A stretch of DNA of 64,000 nucleotides from Trinickia diaoshuihuensis (GCF_003390925.1 NZ_QUBS01000087.1:1-64000), one strand, 5' to 3'. Counted from the first letter of the stretch, positions 36,539 through 45,808 are shown. The notes: generated by a model from the letters alone, not told the origin. Numbers and translations are program-made.

Positions 36539-37336
36539 ATGGCTGCTTCTTCCAACCGTCGATCCACCGACGCTGTCGCCGCGCCGTTGCCGTCGCCCGA
36601 TGGCGTGGCCGCGCTCGATCGCGCGTTCGCGATCCTGTTTGCGTTTCGTCCTGACGATAAAGGCCTCTCGCTTGCCGAGCTTGCCGCGCGCACCGGTCTC
36701 TATAAAAGCACGATCTTGCGGTTGATCGCTTCGCTGATCCATCACGGCATGCTGCTGCGCTCCGACGACGGCCGTTACTTCGTGGGCCCCGGCGCATTGC
36801 AGCTCGGCGCCCTCTATCAACGCGGCCTGCGGCTCGGCGACGTCGTTCTGCCGTTGATGCGCGCGTTACGCGACGAATGCGGCGAAAGCGTTTCGTTCTA
36901 CGTGAGGCAGCAGCACTTGCGCGTCTGTCTGCACCGGGTGGAGTCGACGCATACGATCCGCGATCACGTCCGCGAGGGCGACGTGCTGCCGATGGACAAG
37001 GGATCGGGCGGACGTGTGCTCATGGCGTTCAGCGGCGCACGGGGCAGTGTGTATGAAGCGATCCGGCGGGAGGGCTACTACATCTCGATTGGAGAGCGCG
37101 ATGCGGAAACAGCCGGCATTTCCACGCCGGTTTTGTCCGCCGGGCAGCCGCTTGCCGGCGCGTTGACCCTCGCGGGGCCGCGCTCGCGCGTCGACGAGAT
37201 CTTGTTGCGCAAGATGCGAAGGCCGATGGTGGAAGCATCGATTCGAGCGAGCGAACTGCTCGGCGCGGATACCGCCTCGTTGCGCGCGGCCCTCGCTCTG
37301 CTCGATGACGAGGCGGCACGCAAGCGGCCTCGCTGA
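36539..37336 (+). CDS. IclR-family transcriptional regulator
   Basis: This 265-residue protein has an N-terminal winged HTH (LDRAFAILFAFRPDDKGLSL, ARTGLYKSTILRLIASL) and a C-terminal GAF-like ligand domain (RDECGESVSFYVRQQ, LPMDKGSGGRVLMAF). It ends the CoA-transferase operon and most likely controls it through the half-sites at 31,992-32,017. Start uncertain: ATG 36539 or 36512. Confidence 0.87.
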   Translation: MAASSNRRSTDAVAAPLPSPDGVAALDRAFAILFAFRPDDKGLSLAELAARTGLYKSTILRLIASLIHHGMLLRSDDGRYFVGPGALQLGALYQRGLRLGDVVLPLMRALRDECGESVSFYVRQQHLRVCLHRVESTHTIRDHVREGDVLPMDKGSGGRVLMAFSGARGSVYEAIRREGYYISIGERDAETAGISTPVLSAGQPLAGALTLAGPRSRVDEILLRKMRRPMVEASIRASELLGADTASLRAALALLDDEAARKRPR

Positions 37337-37366
37337 AGATGGAACGCTTGCCGTTCGCTCCGGCAA

Positions 37367-38221
37367 TCAGGCCGGCAGTGCTGCCTTGATGGCTTCCGAG
37401 ACCGACGTCGTGCTCCTGCCGATCAGCCGCGACAAGTCCTTCGAGGCGCTATCGAGTTCGCCCGAAGCAGCCTTCACGTCCGCGTCGATGATCACGTCGA
37501 CGATCATCCTCGGTAGCCCTGCGTCGAGCAGCGCGGCCTCGTATTGCGCCGGCGGCAGATCTTGGTAGACGATCGGCCGGCCAACCTGCTTGGAGACCTC
37601 CGCCGCGAATTCGGTCATCGAGATCGAATGGTCGCCCGCAAGCTCATAGGTCTTGTTTGCATGACCGGGCTGCGTAAGCACGGCGGCAGCGGCGGCGGCG
37701 AAATCGGCGCGTGTGGCGGACGCAAATCGCCCTTGTCCGGCGCTGCCGGCGATGACGCCTCGTTCGAGCGCTTGAGCGAGCGCCGCGGTCGTGTTCTCAA
37801 GATACCAGCCGTTGCGCAATAGTGTGTATTCGAGTCCCGAGGCCTTCAAATATTCCTCGGTCGCTTTGTGTTCGCCCGCGAGCATCAGGGTGGACGTGCC
37901 GGCACGCAGCATACTCGTGTAGGCAACAGACTTCACGCCGGCCTTCTTGGCCGCATCGATCACGGCCTTATGTTGCCTGAGGCGTTCCCCCGGCACGACC
38001 GCCGAGATCAGCAGCAGCTTGTCCACGCCCTCGAGCGCTTCGAGGAGCGTATCCGGACGATCGTAATCCATCGTCCGCACCTGCACCCCCAAGTCGCGCA
38101 GGTCGGCGCTTTTGTCCGGGTTTCGAATTCCCGCAACGATTTGGGCGGGCGGAACGACCTCTAGAAGTGCCTTGATCGAAAGGCGGCCGAGGTGTCCATT
38201 GGCACCGGTCACGGCAATCAT
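37367..38221 (-). CDS. NmrA-like / QorB-type NAD(P)H:quinone oxidoreductase
   Basis: This 284-residue short-chain-type protein has an N-terminal Rossmann motif (MIAVTGANGHLGRLSIKALL), LLLISAVVPGERLRQHKAVI, the YTSMLRAG segment and LRNGWYLEN, typical of QorB / SDR family NAD(P)-binding proteins. Probably reduces quinones or acts as a redox sensor. It is divergent from a LysR gene starting 170 bp away, its likely regulator. Confidence 0.86.
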   Translation of the reverse strand: MIAVTGANGHLGRLSIKALLEVVPPAQIVAGIRNPDKSADLRDLGVQVRTMDYDRPDTLLEALEGVDKLLLISAVVPGERLRQHKAVIDAAKKAGVKSVAYTSMLRAGTSTLMLAGEHKATEEYLKASGLEYTLLRNGWYLENTTAALAQALERGVIAGSAGQGRFASATRADFAAAAAAVLTQPGHANKTYELAGDHSISMTEFAAEVSKQVGRPIVYQDLPPAQYEAALLDAGLPRMIVDVIIDADVKAASGELDSASKDLSRLIGRSTTSVSEAIKAALPA

Positions 38222-38391
38222 TTTTTATCCTTTGAGCCCCTAAGCGGGCTGCGATCGAATGGGTTGGGGAATCCCGCGCCTCGCAGTTGACCCGCAGAGG
38301 CCGAGATGTCTTGACGAGCATGGTAATTCCGTCATGAATCGGCGAGAATCTAGCAAACCGAGCGATCACTTATGAATAAAAGAGAATAATT

Positions 38392-39279
38392 GTGGACAAG
38401 ATTCTCAGCTTGAGGGCGTATGTCGCGACGGCGCGGCATGGTTCGTTTTCGGCCGCAGCACGCGAGCTCAACGTGGTTCCGTCGGTGGTGACGAAACGGA
38501 TCAACGAACTCGAGGCAAGCATCGGTGCGCCGTTGTTCGAGCGCACGACGAGATCGGTTACGCCGACATCGCTAGGCTCGGCTCACGCGTCCCGGGCCGC
38601 TGAGTTGCTTTGCCAGCTCGACGAATTGATCGGCGGTCCTTCGGCACGCTCGGAAGATATCGTGGGCCGTTTGAAGGTGAAGGCGCCGACAGCTCTTGCG
38701 GCCACGCGGCTTCGGCCCGCGTTTGCGCGATTCCAAAGGATGTTCCCGAAGGTCGACCTCGAGATCGCGTTGCTCGACCGGCAGATCGATCCGGTCGAGG
38801 ACGGCTACGATCTCGCGATCGGCGTCGTTCAACTGCACCCGGGCGGTGTCATCGAAGAAGTGCTATGCCCACTTCGCCTCGTGACGTGCGCATCGCCCGA
38901 CTATGTCGCGCGCAAGGGTATGCCGCTCCATCCGCGCGAGTTGCCGGAGCACGACTGCATGACGTTCTCCTCCACGCAGCCCGAATGGCGGTTTGAAAAG
39001 AAGGGCGCCTCGATCCGGATGATGCTTCGTCCAAAGTTTTCGTCGAACGATCTGCTGCTCCTGTTGACCGCCGCGCTGGAGGGCAATGGGTTGAGCTTGC
39101 TGCCGGACTATGTGGCCGGTCGCGCATTGCAGGAAGGCAAACTCGTGCATGTCCTGCCGGACTGGAAAGTCCCGCCGAGTGAAATTCGAGCTGTTATCCC
39201 CGTGCACCGGGCTTCCGATATGGCCTTGAGATCGCTGCTCGATATATTGAAGGAGGAACTGTCCGACATCGGTCGATGA
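38392..39279 (+). CDS. LysR-family regulator (divergent from QorB-like gene)
   Basis: This 295-residue LysR protein starts at GTG 38392 (MDKILSLRAYVATARHGSFS), with HTH AARELNVVPSVVTKRINELE and an effector domain from about residue 90. Divergent from the NAD(P)H:quinone oxidoreductase gene and convergent with another LysR gene. Effector unknown. Confidence 0.87.
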   Translation: MDKILSLRAYVATARHGSFSAAARELNVVPSVVTKRINELEASIGAPLFERTTRSVTPTSLGSAHASRAAELLCQLDELIGGPSARSEDIVGRLKVKAPTALAATRLRPAFARFQRMFPKVDLEIALLDRQIDPVEDGYDLAIGVVQLHPGGVIEEVLCPLRLVTCASPDYVARKGMPLHPRELPEHDCMTFSSTQPEWRFEKKGASIRMMLRPKFSSNDLLLLLTAALEGNGLSLLPDYVAGRALQEGKLVHVLPDWKVPPSEIRAVIPVHRASDMALRSLLDILKEELSDIGR

Positions 39280-39321
39280 GCGTCGGGCCAGCGCTCAACG
39301 CGTAGCGGCTGGAATGCACGG

Positions 39322-40212
39322 TCACGCATCAGCGCCATGTAGCGTCTGGCGCTCCCGCAACCAGTCGATCAGGCTCCGGACGCGGGGTACGTTGAGTTTC
39401 GAATCGGGCACGAGGGCTGTCGCCCAAGCCTCGACCGGTGCGTATTCGTTCATGACCGGCAACAACCGATTCGCTCTCAACGCCTCTTCGATAAGGTAGG
39501 CAGGCAGTAGTGCAATGCCCGCGCCGTTGATCGCGGCGTCGAGCATGCCATCGGCGTCCGCGGAAAGGAGCCGGGGAGAAACGTCGACTGTGAGGTTCCG
39601 GTCCCTCCCGCGAAAACTCCATTTCTTTCCCAGCACCTCTAGTGCGAGCGTTCGGTGCTTTTGCAGCTCGCGCGGATGAGTGAGCGGTTCGTGCGACGAC
39701 AGATACGACGGTGCCGCGCACAGCACGAGTTCAAGGTTGAACAGCGGGATCTCGGTGACGTTCGGAAACGTAAGCGACTGGATATCGATCGCGAGGTCGA
39801 AGCCTTCCGCTTCCGGATTCACGGCGCGGTTCAGGCGGGCTACTTCCATCCGCACGCCGCGATGCTTCCGCAGAAACCGGCTGAGCATCGAGCCGAAGGG
39901 AGCGGAAAGCTCGGACGGTACCTTCACTCGAATGAAACCGGTCGCCTCGAGGTTTTCTTGGCCGAGAGACGCAAGCAGGGCGTCGAAATCTTGGACGAGC
40001 GTCTGAAGGCGCGGCATGACTTGTTGCCCGGCGTCTGTCAGCGTCACGCGACGCGTCGTGCGCTTCAATACCTGAACCTTGAGCCGCCATTCCGCGGCGT
40101 TAGCGCGCTTGATCATGACGGAGGGCGACGTGCCGATGCGTCTCGCCGCAAGCGAAAAGCTCTTGTGCTCCGCGACCAGAACGAGTGCCCGGAGGTCTTC
40201 GAGTAAATCCAT
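39322..40212 (-). CDS. LysR-family regulator
   Basis: This 296-residue LysR protein has the HTH LRALVLVAEHKSFSLAARRI followed by PSVMIKRANAAEWRLKVQVL, and an effector-binding domain (FIRVKVPSELSAPFGSML ... ALPAYLIEEAL-like end). It is divergent from the GlxA-type gene with about 330 bp between the starts. No obvious enzyme target adjacent. Confidence 0.87.
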   Translation of the reverse strand: MDLLEDLRALVLVAEHKSFSLAARRIGTSPSVMIKRANAAEWRLKVQVLKRTTRRVTLTDAGQQVMPRLQTLVQDFDALLASLGQENLEATGFIRVKVPSELSAPFGSMLSRFLRKHRGVRMEVARLNRAVNPEAEGFDLAIDIQSLTFPNVTEIPLFNLELVLCAAPSYLSSHEPLTHPRELQKHRTLALEVLGKKWSFRGRDRNLTVDVSPRLLSADADGMLDAAINGAGIALLPAYLIEEALRANRLLPVMNEYAPVEAWATALVPDSKLNVPRVRSLIDWLRERQTLHGADA

Positions 40213-40391
40213 TTATTCGCTACGGTGGGCAGGATGCGAGAGAGTGTATGGCTCGGAGGTAGTTTGTCGCGAGAGCGCCATCGCAGCAAGGGGGGCGAGT
40301 CGCAAGGTGAGCGCCGAGTTTGGGAGTAGGAGTATTCCGGATGGAAATCAAGCTCAATAAGTGGTTGCGATATAGCACTGAATGTTTTAGC

Positions 40392-40426
40392 ATCCCATGT
40401 GGTTTCATTTTGAAACAACATGGGAT
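40392..40426. promoter_or_regulatory. long imperfect inverted repeat in the LysR/GlxA divergent region
   Basis: ATCCCATGTGGTTTC (40392-40406) and GAAACAACATGGGAT (40412-40426) match as inverted arms at 14 of 15 positions around a 5-bp spacer (ATTTT). It lies 118 bp before the GlxA-type start and 180 bp before the LysR start. It may be an operator; a hairpin role is also possible. Confidence 0.6.
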
Positions 40427-40543
40427 GGCGGCAACGTTGATGTAGCATCGAAAAGGCAAGGGGCGGGTCCGCCGTCGTGCCCCGTGTGCTCGTTGAAGGC
40501 GGCATTGCTAGTGCGCGGAGCGATGCTGATTTGTGAGGGTAAT

Positions 40544-41503
40544 ATGCGTCGCATCGGACTCGTCGTCGTCCCACAGTTCCAAGTGGTCAGCCTGCTCGTT
40601 TTGTCGGTCTTCGAGTTTGCCAACCTCCGGGCAGGCCGGCCCCTCTACGAAGTGAACGTCATTTCGGAGGACGGTGAGCCCGTCGAAGCGTCGTTCGGCA
40701 TGCGCGCCTCCACGACGCCCGCCCGCGCGCTGGATTTCCACACCGTCTTCGTGGGCGCATCGCTCGCCACTCCGCCGCTCACCGAGCGCATGCGCGAACT
40801 GTTGCTGCACCTTGCCGAGAATTCCGAGCGGATGGCTTCCATTTGCCTCGGCGCTTTCTTCTTGGCGGAAGTGGGCCTGCTCGACGGCCGCCGCGCGACG
40901 ACGCACTGGGCGTTTCTCGAACGGTTCCGCGAGCGTTACCCGGACGTGTCGGTCGTGAAAGATGCGATCTTCGTGCGCGACGGCACCGTCTGGAGTTCGG
41001 CCGGGATGACGACGGCCGTCGATATGGCGCTCGGCATGCTCGAAGACGATTTGGGCGCCGACGTCGCCGTGCAAGTGGCGAAAGACCTCGTCATGGAGCG
41101 CTGGAGGCGCTCGGGCGCGCAACCGCAGGCATCCGTGTTGATCGAGCATCCCGCGCGCACCAATCGGATACACGACGTCATTACCTATATACGGATGAAT
41201 CTCGCCACGGACTTGACCGTCGAAAAACTGGCCGATGTCGCAAGAATGAGCAATCGCCAATTCACTCGGCGCTTCAAGGACGAAACGGGACTGCCGCCCG
41301 CGAAAGCGGTCGAGCGTATGCGATTGGAGGCCGCGAAGGATTTGCTGACGAGTTCGTCCTGGACCATCGACACGATTGCGCGAGAGACTGGTTTCGCCGA
41401 TCCCGAAAGAATGCGGCGATCGTTTATTCGCGCATTCGGTGAGCCGCCGCAGGCATTGCGGCGGCAGGGGAAAGCGCAGCGCGCCGGCGCGAGCGACGAG
41501 TAG
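40544..41503 (+). CDS. GlxA-family AraC-type regulator with DJ-1/PfpI domain
   Basis: This 319-residue protein has an N-terminal DJ-1/PfpI-like domain (RIGLVVVPQFQVVSLLVLSV; the nucleophile-elbow-like SICLGAFFLAEVGLLDG with a cysteine) and a C-terminal AraC double HTH (LTVEKLADVARMSNRQFTRR; IDTIARETGFADPERMRRSF). ATG 40544 is chosen because TGAGGG lies 4 bp upstream; longer frames begin in the region of the inverted repeat. Such regulators often control amine or amino-acid catabolism. Targets not evident here. Confidence 0.88.
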   Translation: MRRIGLVVVPQFQVVSLLVLSVFEFANLRAGRPLYEVNVISEDGEPVEASFGMRASTTPARALDFHTVFVGASLATPPLTERMRELLLHLAENSERMASICLGAFFLAEVGLLDGRRATTHWAFLERFRERYPDVSVVKDAIFVRDGTVWSSAGMTTAVDMALGMLEDDLGADVAVQVAKDLVMERWRRSGAQPQASVLIEHPARTNRIHDVITYIRMNLATDLTVEKLADVARMSNRQFTRRFKDETGLPPAKAVERMRLEAAKDLLTSSSWTIDTIARETGFADPERMRRSFIRAFGEPPQALRRQGKAQRAGASDE

Positions 41504-41529
41504 CGCGCGTCAGCCGCCGCTTCGGGGCC

Positions 41530-41548
41530 TCGCGCCAAGATGGCGCGA
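41530..41548. terminator. hairpin after the GlxA-type gene
   Basis: TCGCGCCA (41530-41537) and TGGCGCGA (41541-41548) form a perfect 8-bp stem with a 3-nt loop, 26 bp after the stop. No T-run follows. Otherwise the 265 bp between this gene and the response-regulator gene hold only promoter-like sequence. Confidence 0.45.
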
Positions 41549-41768
41549 AACGAGGGAACTGCGTCCGTCTCAGTGTTTTCCCGGCCAATAGAATGTTTCC
41601 CGTGATCGGGCAGGTATCGATCGGGAACAATACCTCACTACGTTTCCCGGCCTCATTGGCGTGGCAGGCCAGGAATAAGAATGGCCATCGATCTGTTCCG
41701 ATCGTTCTATTGAGCGAGTTGCCTATGTTTTGACACGGGCGGCAGAAAACGATTGTGGAGCAGGAGAG

Positions 41769-42407
41769 ATGTCGAACGCAGCCAATGATGCCGATGTGGG
41801 CCCCGTCGTCTATGTGATCGACGACGACGCGGCAATACGAGCATCGCTCGATACGCTGCTGCGATCGGTGGGACTGCGCGTGATTTGCTTTGGCAGTATT
41901 GCCGAGTTTCGAGCCGCGCAATCGGAAGACGTCGTGAGCTGTTTGCTGCTCGATGTCCGTCTGCGAGGCGAGAGCGGGCTGGTGTTTCAACAGACCGAAG
42001 ATCGTCCTCGAATTCCGATCGTTTTTATCACCGGATTCGCCAACGTCGAGGTGTGCCGCAAGGCGTTGAAGGGAGGTGCCGTGGATTTCCTCGTCAAACC
42101 CTTCGCCGATCAAGAACTGATCGACGCGGTGAATTCCGCTCTTGCTTTCGACGCAAAGCGCCGCGCCGAGAACGATACGCGCGATAGGCTTCAGCAGTCG
42201 TTCGAGCTTCTGACGCGACGCGAGCGCGAGGTATTGGCCTATGTGATCAGCGGGGCATTGAACAAGCAGATCGCATCCTACTTGGGGCTCAGCGTCATTA
42301 CGGTGAAATTGCACCGCGCATCGGTCATGCGCAAAATGAACGCGTCGTCGCTAGCCGATTTGGTACGCAAGGCCGAAGCGATCGGCGTGCAACTACCGGC
42401 GGCTTGA
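41769..42407 (+). CDS. FixJ/LuxR-type two-component response regulator
   Basis: This 212-residue protein has a receiver domain (YVIDDDAAIRASLDTLLRSV, phospho-acceptor D62 in LLLDVRL, T88, K110) and a C-terminal LuxR HTH (LTRREREVLAYVISGALNKQ; LGLSVITVKLHRASVMRKM). AGGAGA precedes ATG 41769. It converges with a histidine-kinase gene whose stop is 14 bp away, so the two are a probable pair despite opposite orientation. Confidence 0.9.
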   Translation: MSNAANDADVGPVVYVIDDDAAIRASLDTLLRSVGLRVICFGSIAEFRAAQSEDVVSCLLLDVRLRGESGLVFQQTEDRPRIPIVFITGFANVEVCRKALKGGAVDFLVKPFADQELIDAVNSALAFDAKRRAENDTRDRLQQSFELLTRREREVLAYVISGALNKQIASYLGLSVITVKLHRASVMRKMNASSLADLVRKAEAIGVQLPAA

Positions 42408-42421
42408 GCTGTCTCATTCGC

Positions 42422-43693
42422 TTACGCCGGCAAGCTCTCGGCGCCCACAGGCAGCGTGAAGCCGAAGCAGGTACCCGCGCCGGGTTCGCTCTGCGCCCAA
42501 ATCCTTCCGTGGTGCGCCTCGACGATGGAGCGCGCCACCGGCAGACCCATGCCCATACCATCGGCCTTGCTCGTATAAAAAGGCTGAAACAGCAACTCGA
42601 TCTCGTCTGCCTCGATGCCGGGCCCCGTGTCGCGCACTTCGAAGACGGCCTCGGCGCCATCGCGCCGGACCGTGACCGTCAGCCTCCGTTCGCGTGCGGG
42701 GCCTGAATCGATCGCTTGGATCCCGTTCAACAGCAGGTTAGCAAGCACTTGTTGAATTTGAACGGGGTCCGCCAGCACGTCGATCGTCGGATCGACGAGG
42801 CTCTCGACTCGGATCTCTTTCGCGTTGGCCTCGGGGGATATCAGAAACAGCGCCGAGTTCACCGATTCGATCGCGGGAAAGCGTATCGATTGGACGGGCG
42901 TCTTTCCGACGAAACTGCGGATTTTTCGACAGATCTCAGTCGCATCGCGCGCCCAGCGTGCGGCATCGCGAATCGCGCTCATCGCCTCCTCGATTTCGGG
43001 GCGATCGCGACCGAGCCAGCGCAATGAGGCATCGGCGGATGCGCGCGCAGCGGAGAGCGGCTGGCTGATTTCATGCAAGATCGACGCGGACACTTCACCA
43101 AATAGCGAAACGCGCGAGGCACGCGCCATTTCGGCACGCAACGCTTGCAGCCTATCGTTGCTTTCCTTCTGCTGCGTCACGTCGAACGCGTAGAAATGCA
43201 GGCGCCGATAGCCTTCCTCGCTTTTCGGCAACGAGCAGCGCCACACGATCGGCACTGTTTTCCCTGTGAATGTGCGCAACGTGCGCTCGCCCTGACAAGC
43301 CGGCTTGTTTTCGAATATCGCGCGCAGCACGGCGCTGTTGCTCGTGCGATTGGCCGGCAGCAGATCCTTTGCGTGGGCGAGAAACTGCTCCCTCGATTGC
43401 GCTTCGAACAGGCTGAGCACCGCGTCGTTGGCGGCCACGAAGGCATGCAGCGAGCGCAGCGCTTCGACCGCTTCGGGGTGCTCGTCGAAATAGCGGTCGA
43501 TATCGGTAATCCCCGCGGCCTGCAACTGTTTGACGGCCTCATATACGCGCGACCAGTCTTCGATCAGGATCGGAATTGGCGCCGAGAGAAAAAACTCGCT
43601 CTCGCTCAGATCGACATACGCGAGACGGTCGGGAACGGGATCCATGGATGTCGACATTGAAGGACTATGCGAGGCCGATAAAGACAACTCCAA
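42422..43693 (-). CDS. PAS-type sensor histidine kinase
   Basis: This 423-residue soluble kinase has no clear membrane segment. It has a PAS-like sensory region (about residues 35-175, ending FYAFDVTQQKE), a DHp helix with H207 in SASILHEISQPLSAARAS, an N-box LANLLLNGIQAI and G-boxes DTGPGIE and GMGMGLPVARSIVEAHHG. It probably phosphorylates the convergent FixJ-like regulator. Start may be 43693 or the ATGs at 43657/43645. The PAS content suggests a cytoplasmic redox or ligand signal. Confidence 0.88.
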   Translation of the reverse strand: MELSLSASHSPSMSTSMDPVPDRLAYVDLSESEFFLSAPIPILIEDWSRVYEAVKQLQAAGITDIDRYFDEHPEAVEALRSLHAFVAANDAVLSLFEAQSREQFLAHAKDLLPANRTSNSAVLRAIFENKPACQGERTLRTFTGKTVPIVWRCSLPKSEEGYRRLHFYAFDVTQQKESNDRLQALRAEMARASRVSLFGEVSASILHEISQPLSAARASADASLRWLGRDRPEIEEAMSAIRDAARWARDATEICRKIRSFVGKTPVQSIRFPAIESVNSALFLISPEANAKEIRVESLVDPTIDVLADPVQIQQVLANLLLNGIQAIDSGPARERRLTVTVRRDGAEAVFEVRDTGPGIEADEIELLFQPFYTSKADGMGMGLPVARSIVEAHHGRIWAQSEPGAGTCFGFTLPVGAESLPA

Positions 43694-43790
43694 CTATACG
43701 CGAGCTTGGCATCTCACACTTTGGTATAGCACTCGACCGACTACGGGCTGATAGATCGAGAGGCGGCGCGCCACTACACTCGATTCCAAC

Positions 43791-44795
43791 ATGGATCGCA
43801 TCGAAACAATCGTGGAGGTGATGGTGGACAGGGTACTGCACGCGATGACCGTATTTACGCACGTCGTCCGCCTCGGAAGTTTCACTGCCGCCGCGGAATC
43901 GCTCGGTATTACCGCGCCGTCGGCCAGTACGCTGGTGCGCCAATTGGAGGCACGGCTGGGCGTCATGCTGTTGCAACGATCGACGAGGTCGATGTCGCTG
44001 ACGGACGAGGGCAAGCAATACCTCGATCATTGCCTGAACATCCTTTGTGAAATTCGCGAGATGGAAGAGCATCTGAGCGGCGCAAGCCGGGTAGTGAGGG
44101 GGCGTCTATCGGTCGAGATCGATCACGAGGCGGGCGTCGACTTGCTCTCGTCTTTTGCCGATTTCCGGCGCCTTCATCCCGAGCTCGAATTACGTATCGA
44201 GCTCGGCGGAGCGGGGGAGCGGCTGATCGAACACGGTGTCGATTGCGCGGTCGTGATCGGGCATTTGCCCGATTCGTCCTTGCAGTGCCGCCGAGTCGGA
44301 ACGTATCGGGCGGTGACGGTCGCGAGTCCCGCCTACCTCCAACAGAACGGCGTGCCGCGCGATATCGGGGCGTTGCATACGCACGAGTTCGTGCATCACG
44401 CACCGAAACCATTCGGCGCGGCGCGGCAGCCCCGGTTCGAGGGGGCAGCGGGTACCCAACCCCTGAAGCTTCGCGAGCGCACGCTCGCAAGCGACGTTCA
44501 TCTGGTCGTCGATTACGCGGTACGGGGGCTCGGCATCGCCCAGGTGGGGCTGCCGCTGGTCGCCGAGAAAATCGAGGCGGGCGATCTGATCGAGGTCCTT
44601 GCCGACGTTCGGCCCGCACCATTGCCTATCGTCGCGGTTTATCCACAGCGCCGGCATATGCCGATGTCGCTGCGTGCCTTCGTCGAATGGGTCGCGCACC
44701 GGTTGGAATGCGGGGCACCGGCCCGGCCCGCGCAGCCATATGCCGATCCGAACGCATGGAAGGCGGCCGCGGCCGAATATACGTTGAACGCGTGA
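43791..44795 (+). CDS. LysR-family regulator
   Basis: This 334-residue LysR protein has the HTH MTVFTHVVRLGSFTAAAESL followed by SASTLVRQLEARLGV, and an effector domain from about residue 105. The N-terminus is extended by about 18 residues before MTVF, so a start at the internal ATG (43845) is also possible. It is divergent from the kinase gene (97 bp). Target unknown. Confidence 0.86.
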   Translation: MDRIETIVEVMVDRVLHAMTVFTHVVRLGSFTAAAESLGITAPSASTLVRQLEARLGVMLLQRSTRSMSLTDEGKQYLDHCLNILCEIREMEEHLSGASRVVRGRLSVEIDHEAGVDLLSSFADFRRLHPELELRIELGGAGERLIEHGVDCAVVIGHLPDSSLQCRRVGTYRAVTVASPAYLQQNGVPRDIGALHTHEFVHHAPKPFGAARQPRFEGAAGTQPLKLRERTLASDVHLVVDYAVRGLGIAQVGLPLVAEKIEAGDLIEVLADVRPAPLPIVAVYPQRRHMPMSLRAFVEWVAHRLECGAPARPAQPYADPNAWKAAAAEYTLNA

Positions 44796-44846
44796 TTAAC
44801 CGCGGGCCTTATGCGGCCAACGGGCGTTCTATCCAACGCGAGGTAC

Positions 44847-45287
44847 ATGCTGATGACGCAACTCACTCATGCAAGGGACGATGTGTTCGAGGGCGCGCTG
44901 CTGCGCCTGCTGTACCCCTCGAAAATCGCTGCCGCCTACGGCCGCACGTCGAAGTGGACCGGACCGTTGGCCGTATCGGAGGAATCGGCTGCGGCCGGTC
45001 CCGAGCCAAACGCGGTCGTGCCGACGGGGGCGCGGATACGGATCATCGAGGTGTTGTCGCAGACGGCGGTCACCCTGTGCTGGAGCGATCCGCGCTCGGG
45101 GCATATGGGCGAGCAGGTCTGGCACTGCGGCGTGGCGCGCAAACGCGCGCGCTGTGCGCTGACGGGGGTCCCGATCAAGCGCGGCGATCGTGTCTACCGG
45201 CCGCGCTTGCGCGGAAAGGCCGTCCCCTGCAATTGGGATCGCATGATTCACGCGGCGGCCATCGAGCGCTGCAAGGTATCGGCGTAA
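44847..45287 (+). CDS. DUF3331 domain-containing protein
   Basis: This protein of about 146 residues has a C-terminal DUF3331 domain: VTLCWSDPRSGHMGEQVWHC, ARKRARCALTGVPIKRGDRV, YRPRLRG and two conserved cysteines. The family is largely confined to Burkholderia and relatives and its role is unknown. The domain resembles a small Zn-ribbon-like fold; this is only an impression from cysteine spacing. Start ATG 44847 or 44853. Confidence 0.82.
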   Translation: MLMTQLTHARDDVFEGALLRLLYPSKIAAAYGRTSKWTGPLAVSEESAAAGPEPNAVVPTGARIRIIEVLSQTAVTLCWSDPRSGHMGEQVWHCGVARKRARCALTGVPIKRGDRVYRPRLRGKAVPCNWDRMIHAAAIERCKVSA

Positions 45288-45394
45288 CCATACCTCGGGA
45301 TGGTTGCGGCCGAACGGGCTCTGCGAATAGGCTATCGCTCAACAGCTACGCTCTAAGACTCGGCCCGCGAGCTTGGCGTCACGCGAGAGAGTCC

Positions 45395-45763
45395 GTGCGC
45401 GATAAGACGGTTTGCATAATCGACGATGAATTTGCCGTCAGGCAATCGCTGGAGTCGCTCGTTCGCTCGATGGGCAGTCAGGCGCGCGAGTACGAATCGG
45501 CGGAGGCCTTTCTGGCTCGCGGTATTGATTTGCCGTTCGATTGCGTCGTTTGCGACATTCAAATGGCGCGGATCTCGGGCCTGCAACTGCTGGCCTCGCT
45601 GCGCGCGCAAGGTAGCGTCGTGCCGTTTATTTTCGTGACGGGACAGCTCACCTCGACGCGCCTCGCCGAGGCTCAACGTTACGGCGCGCTATGCGTCTTG
45701 GAAAAGCCGTTCGATCCCGAGGAGCTTGCTCAGTGGATCGAAAGGGCGCTGACCGGTTGTTGA
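45395..45763 (+). CDS. single-domain response regulator (receiver only)
   Basis: This 122-residue stand-alone receiver starts at GTG 45395 (MRDKTVCIIDDEFAVRQSLE), with acidic pocket DDE at residues 10-12, phospho-acceptor D54 (VCDIQM), T82 (FVTGQ) and K104 (EKPFD). No output domain. It may act as a phosphate sink or diffusible partner, possibly with the kinase at 42,422-43,693, whose own regulator is of the same FixJ-like type. Earlier in-frame starts exist but run into the DUF3331 gene. Confidence 0.84.
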   Translation: MRDKTVCIIDDEFAVRQSLESLVRSMGSQAREYESAEAFLARGIDLPFDCVVCDIQMARISGLQLLASLRAQGSVVPFIFVTGQLTSTRLAEAQRYGALCVLEKPFDPEELAQWIERALTGC

Positions 45764-45808
45764 TTGAACGCTCGCGGCATCTGGCGACATTCGGAACCGA
45801 TTAAAAGG

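Noticed and set aside
44243-45394. Upstream extension of the receiver-protein frame
   Set aside because: It runs through the LysR and DUF3331 genes in another frame; homology begins only at the GTG at 45395.
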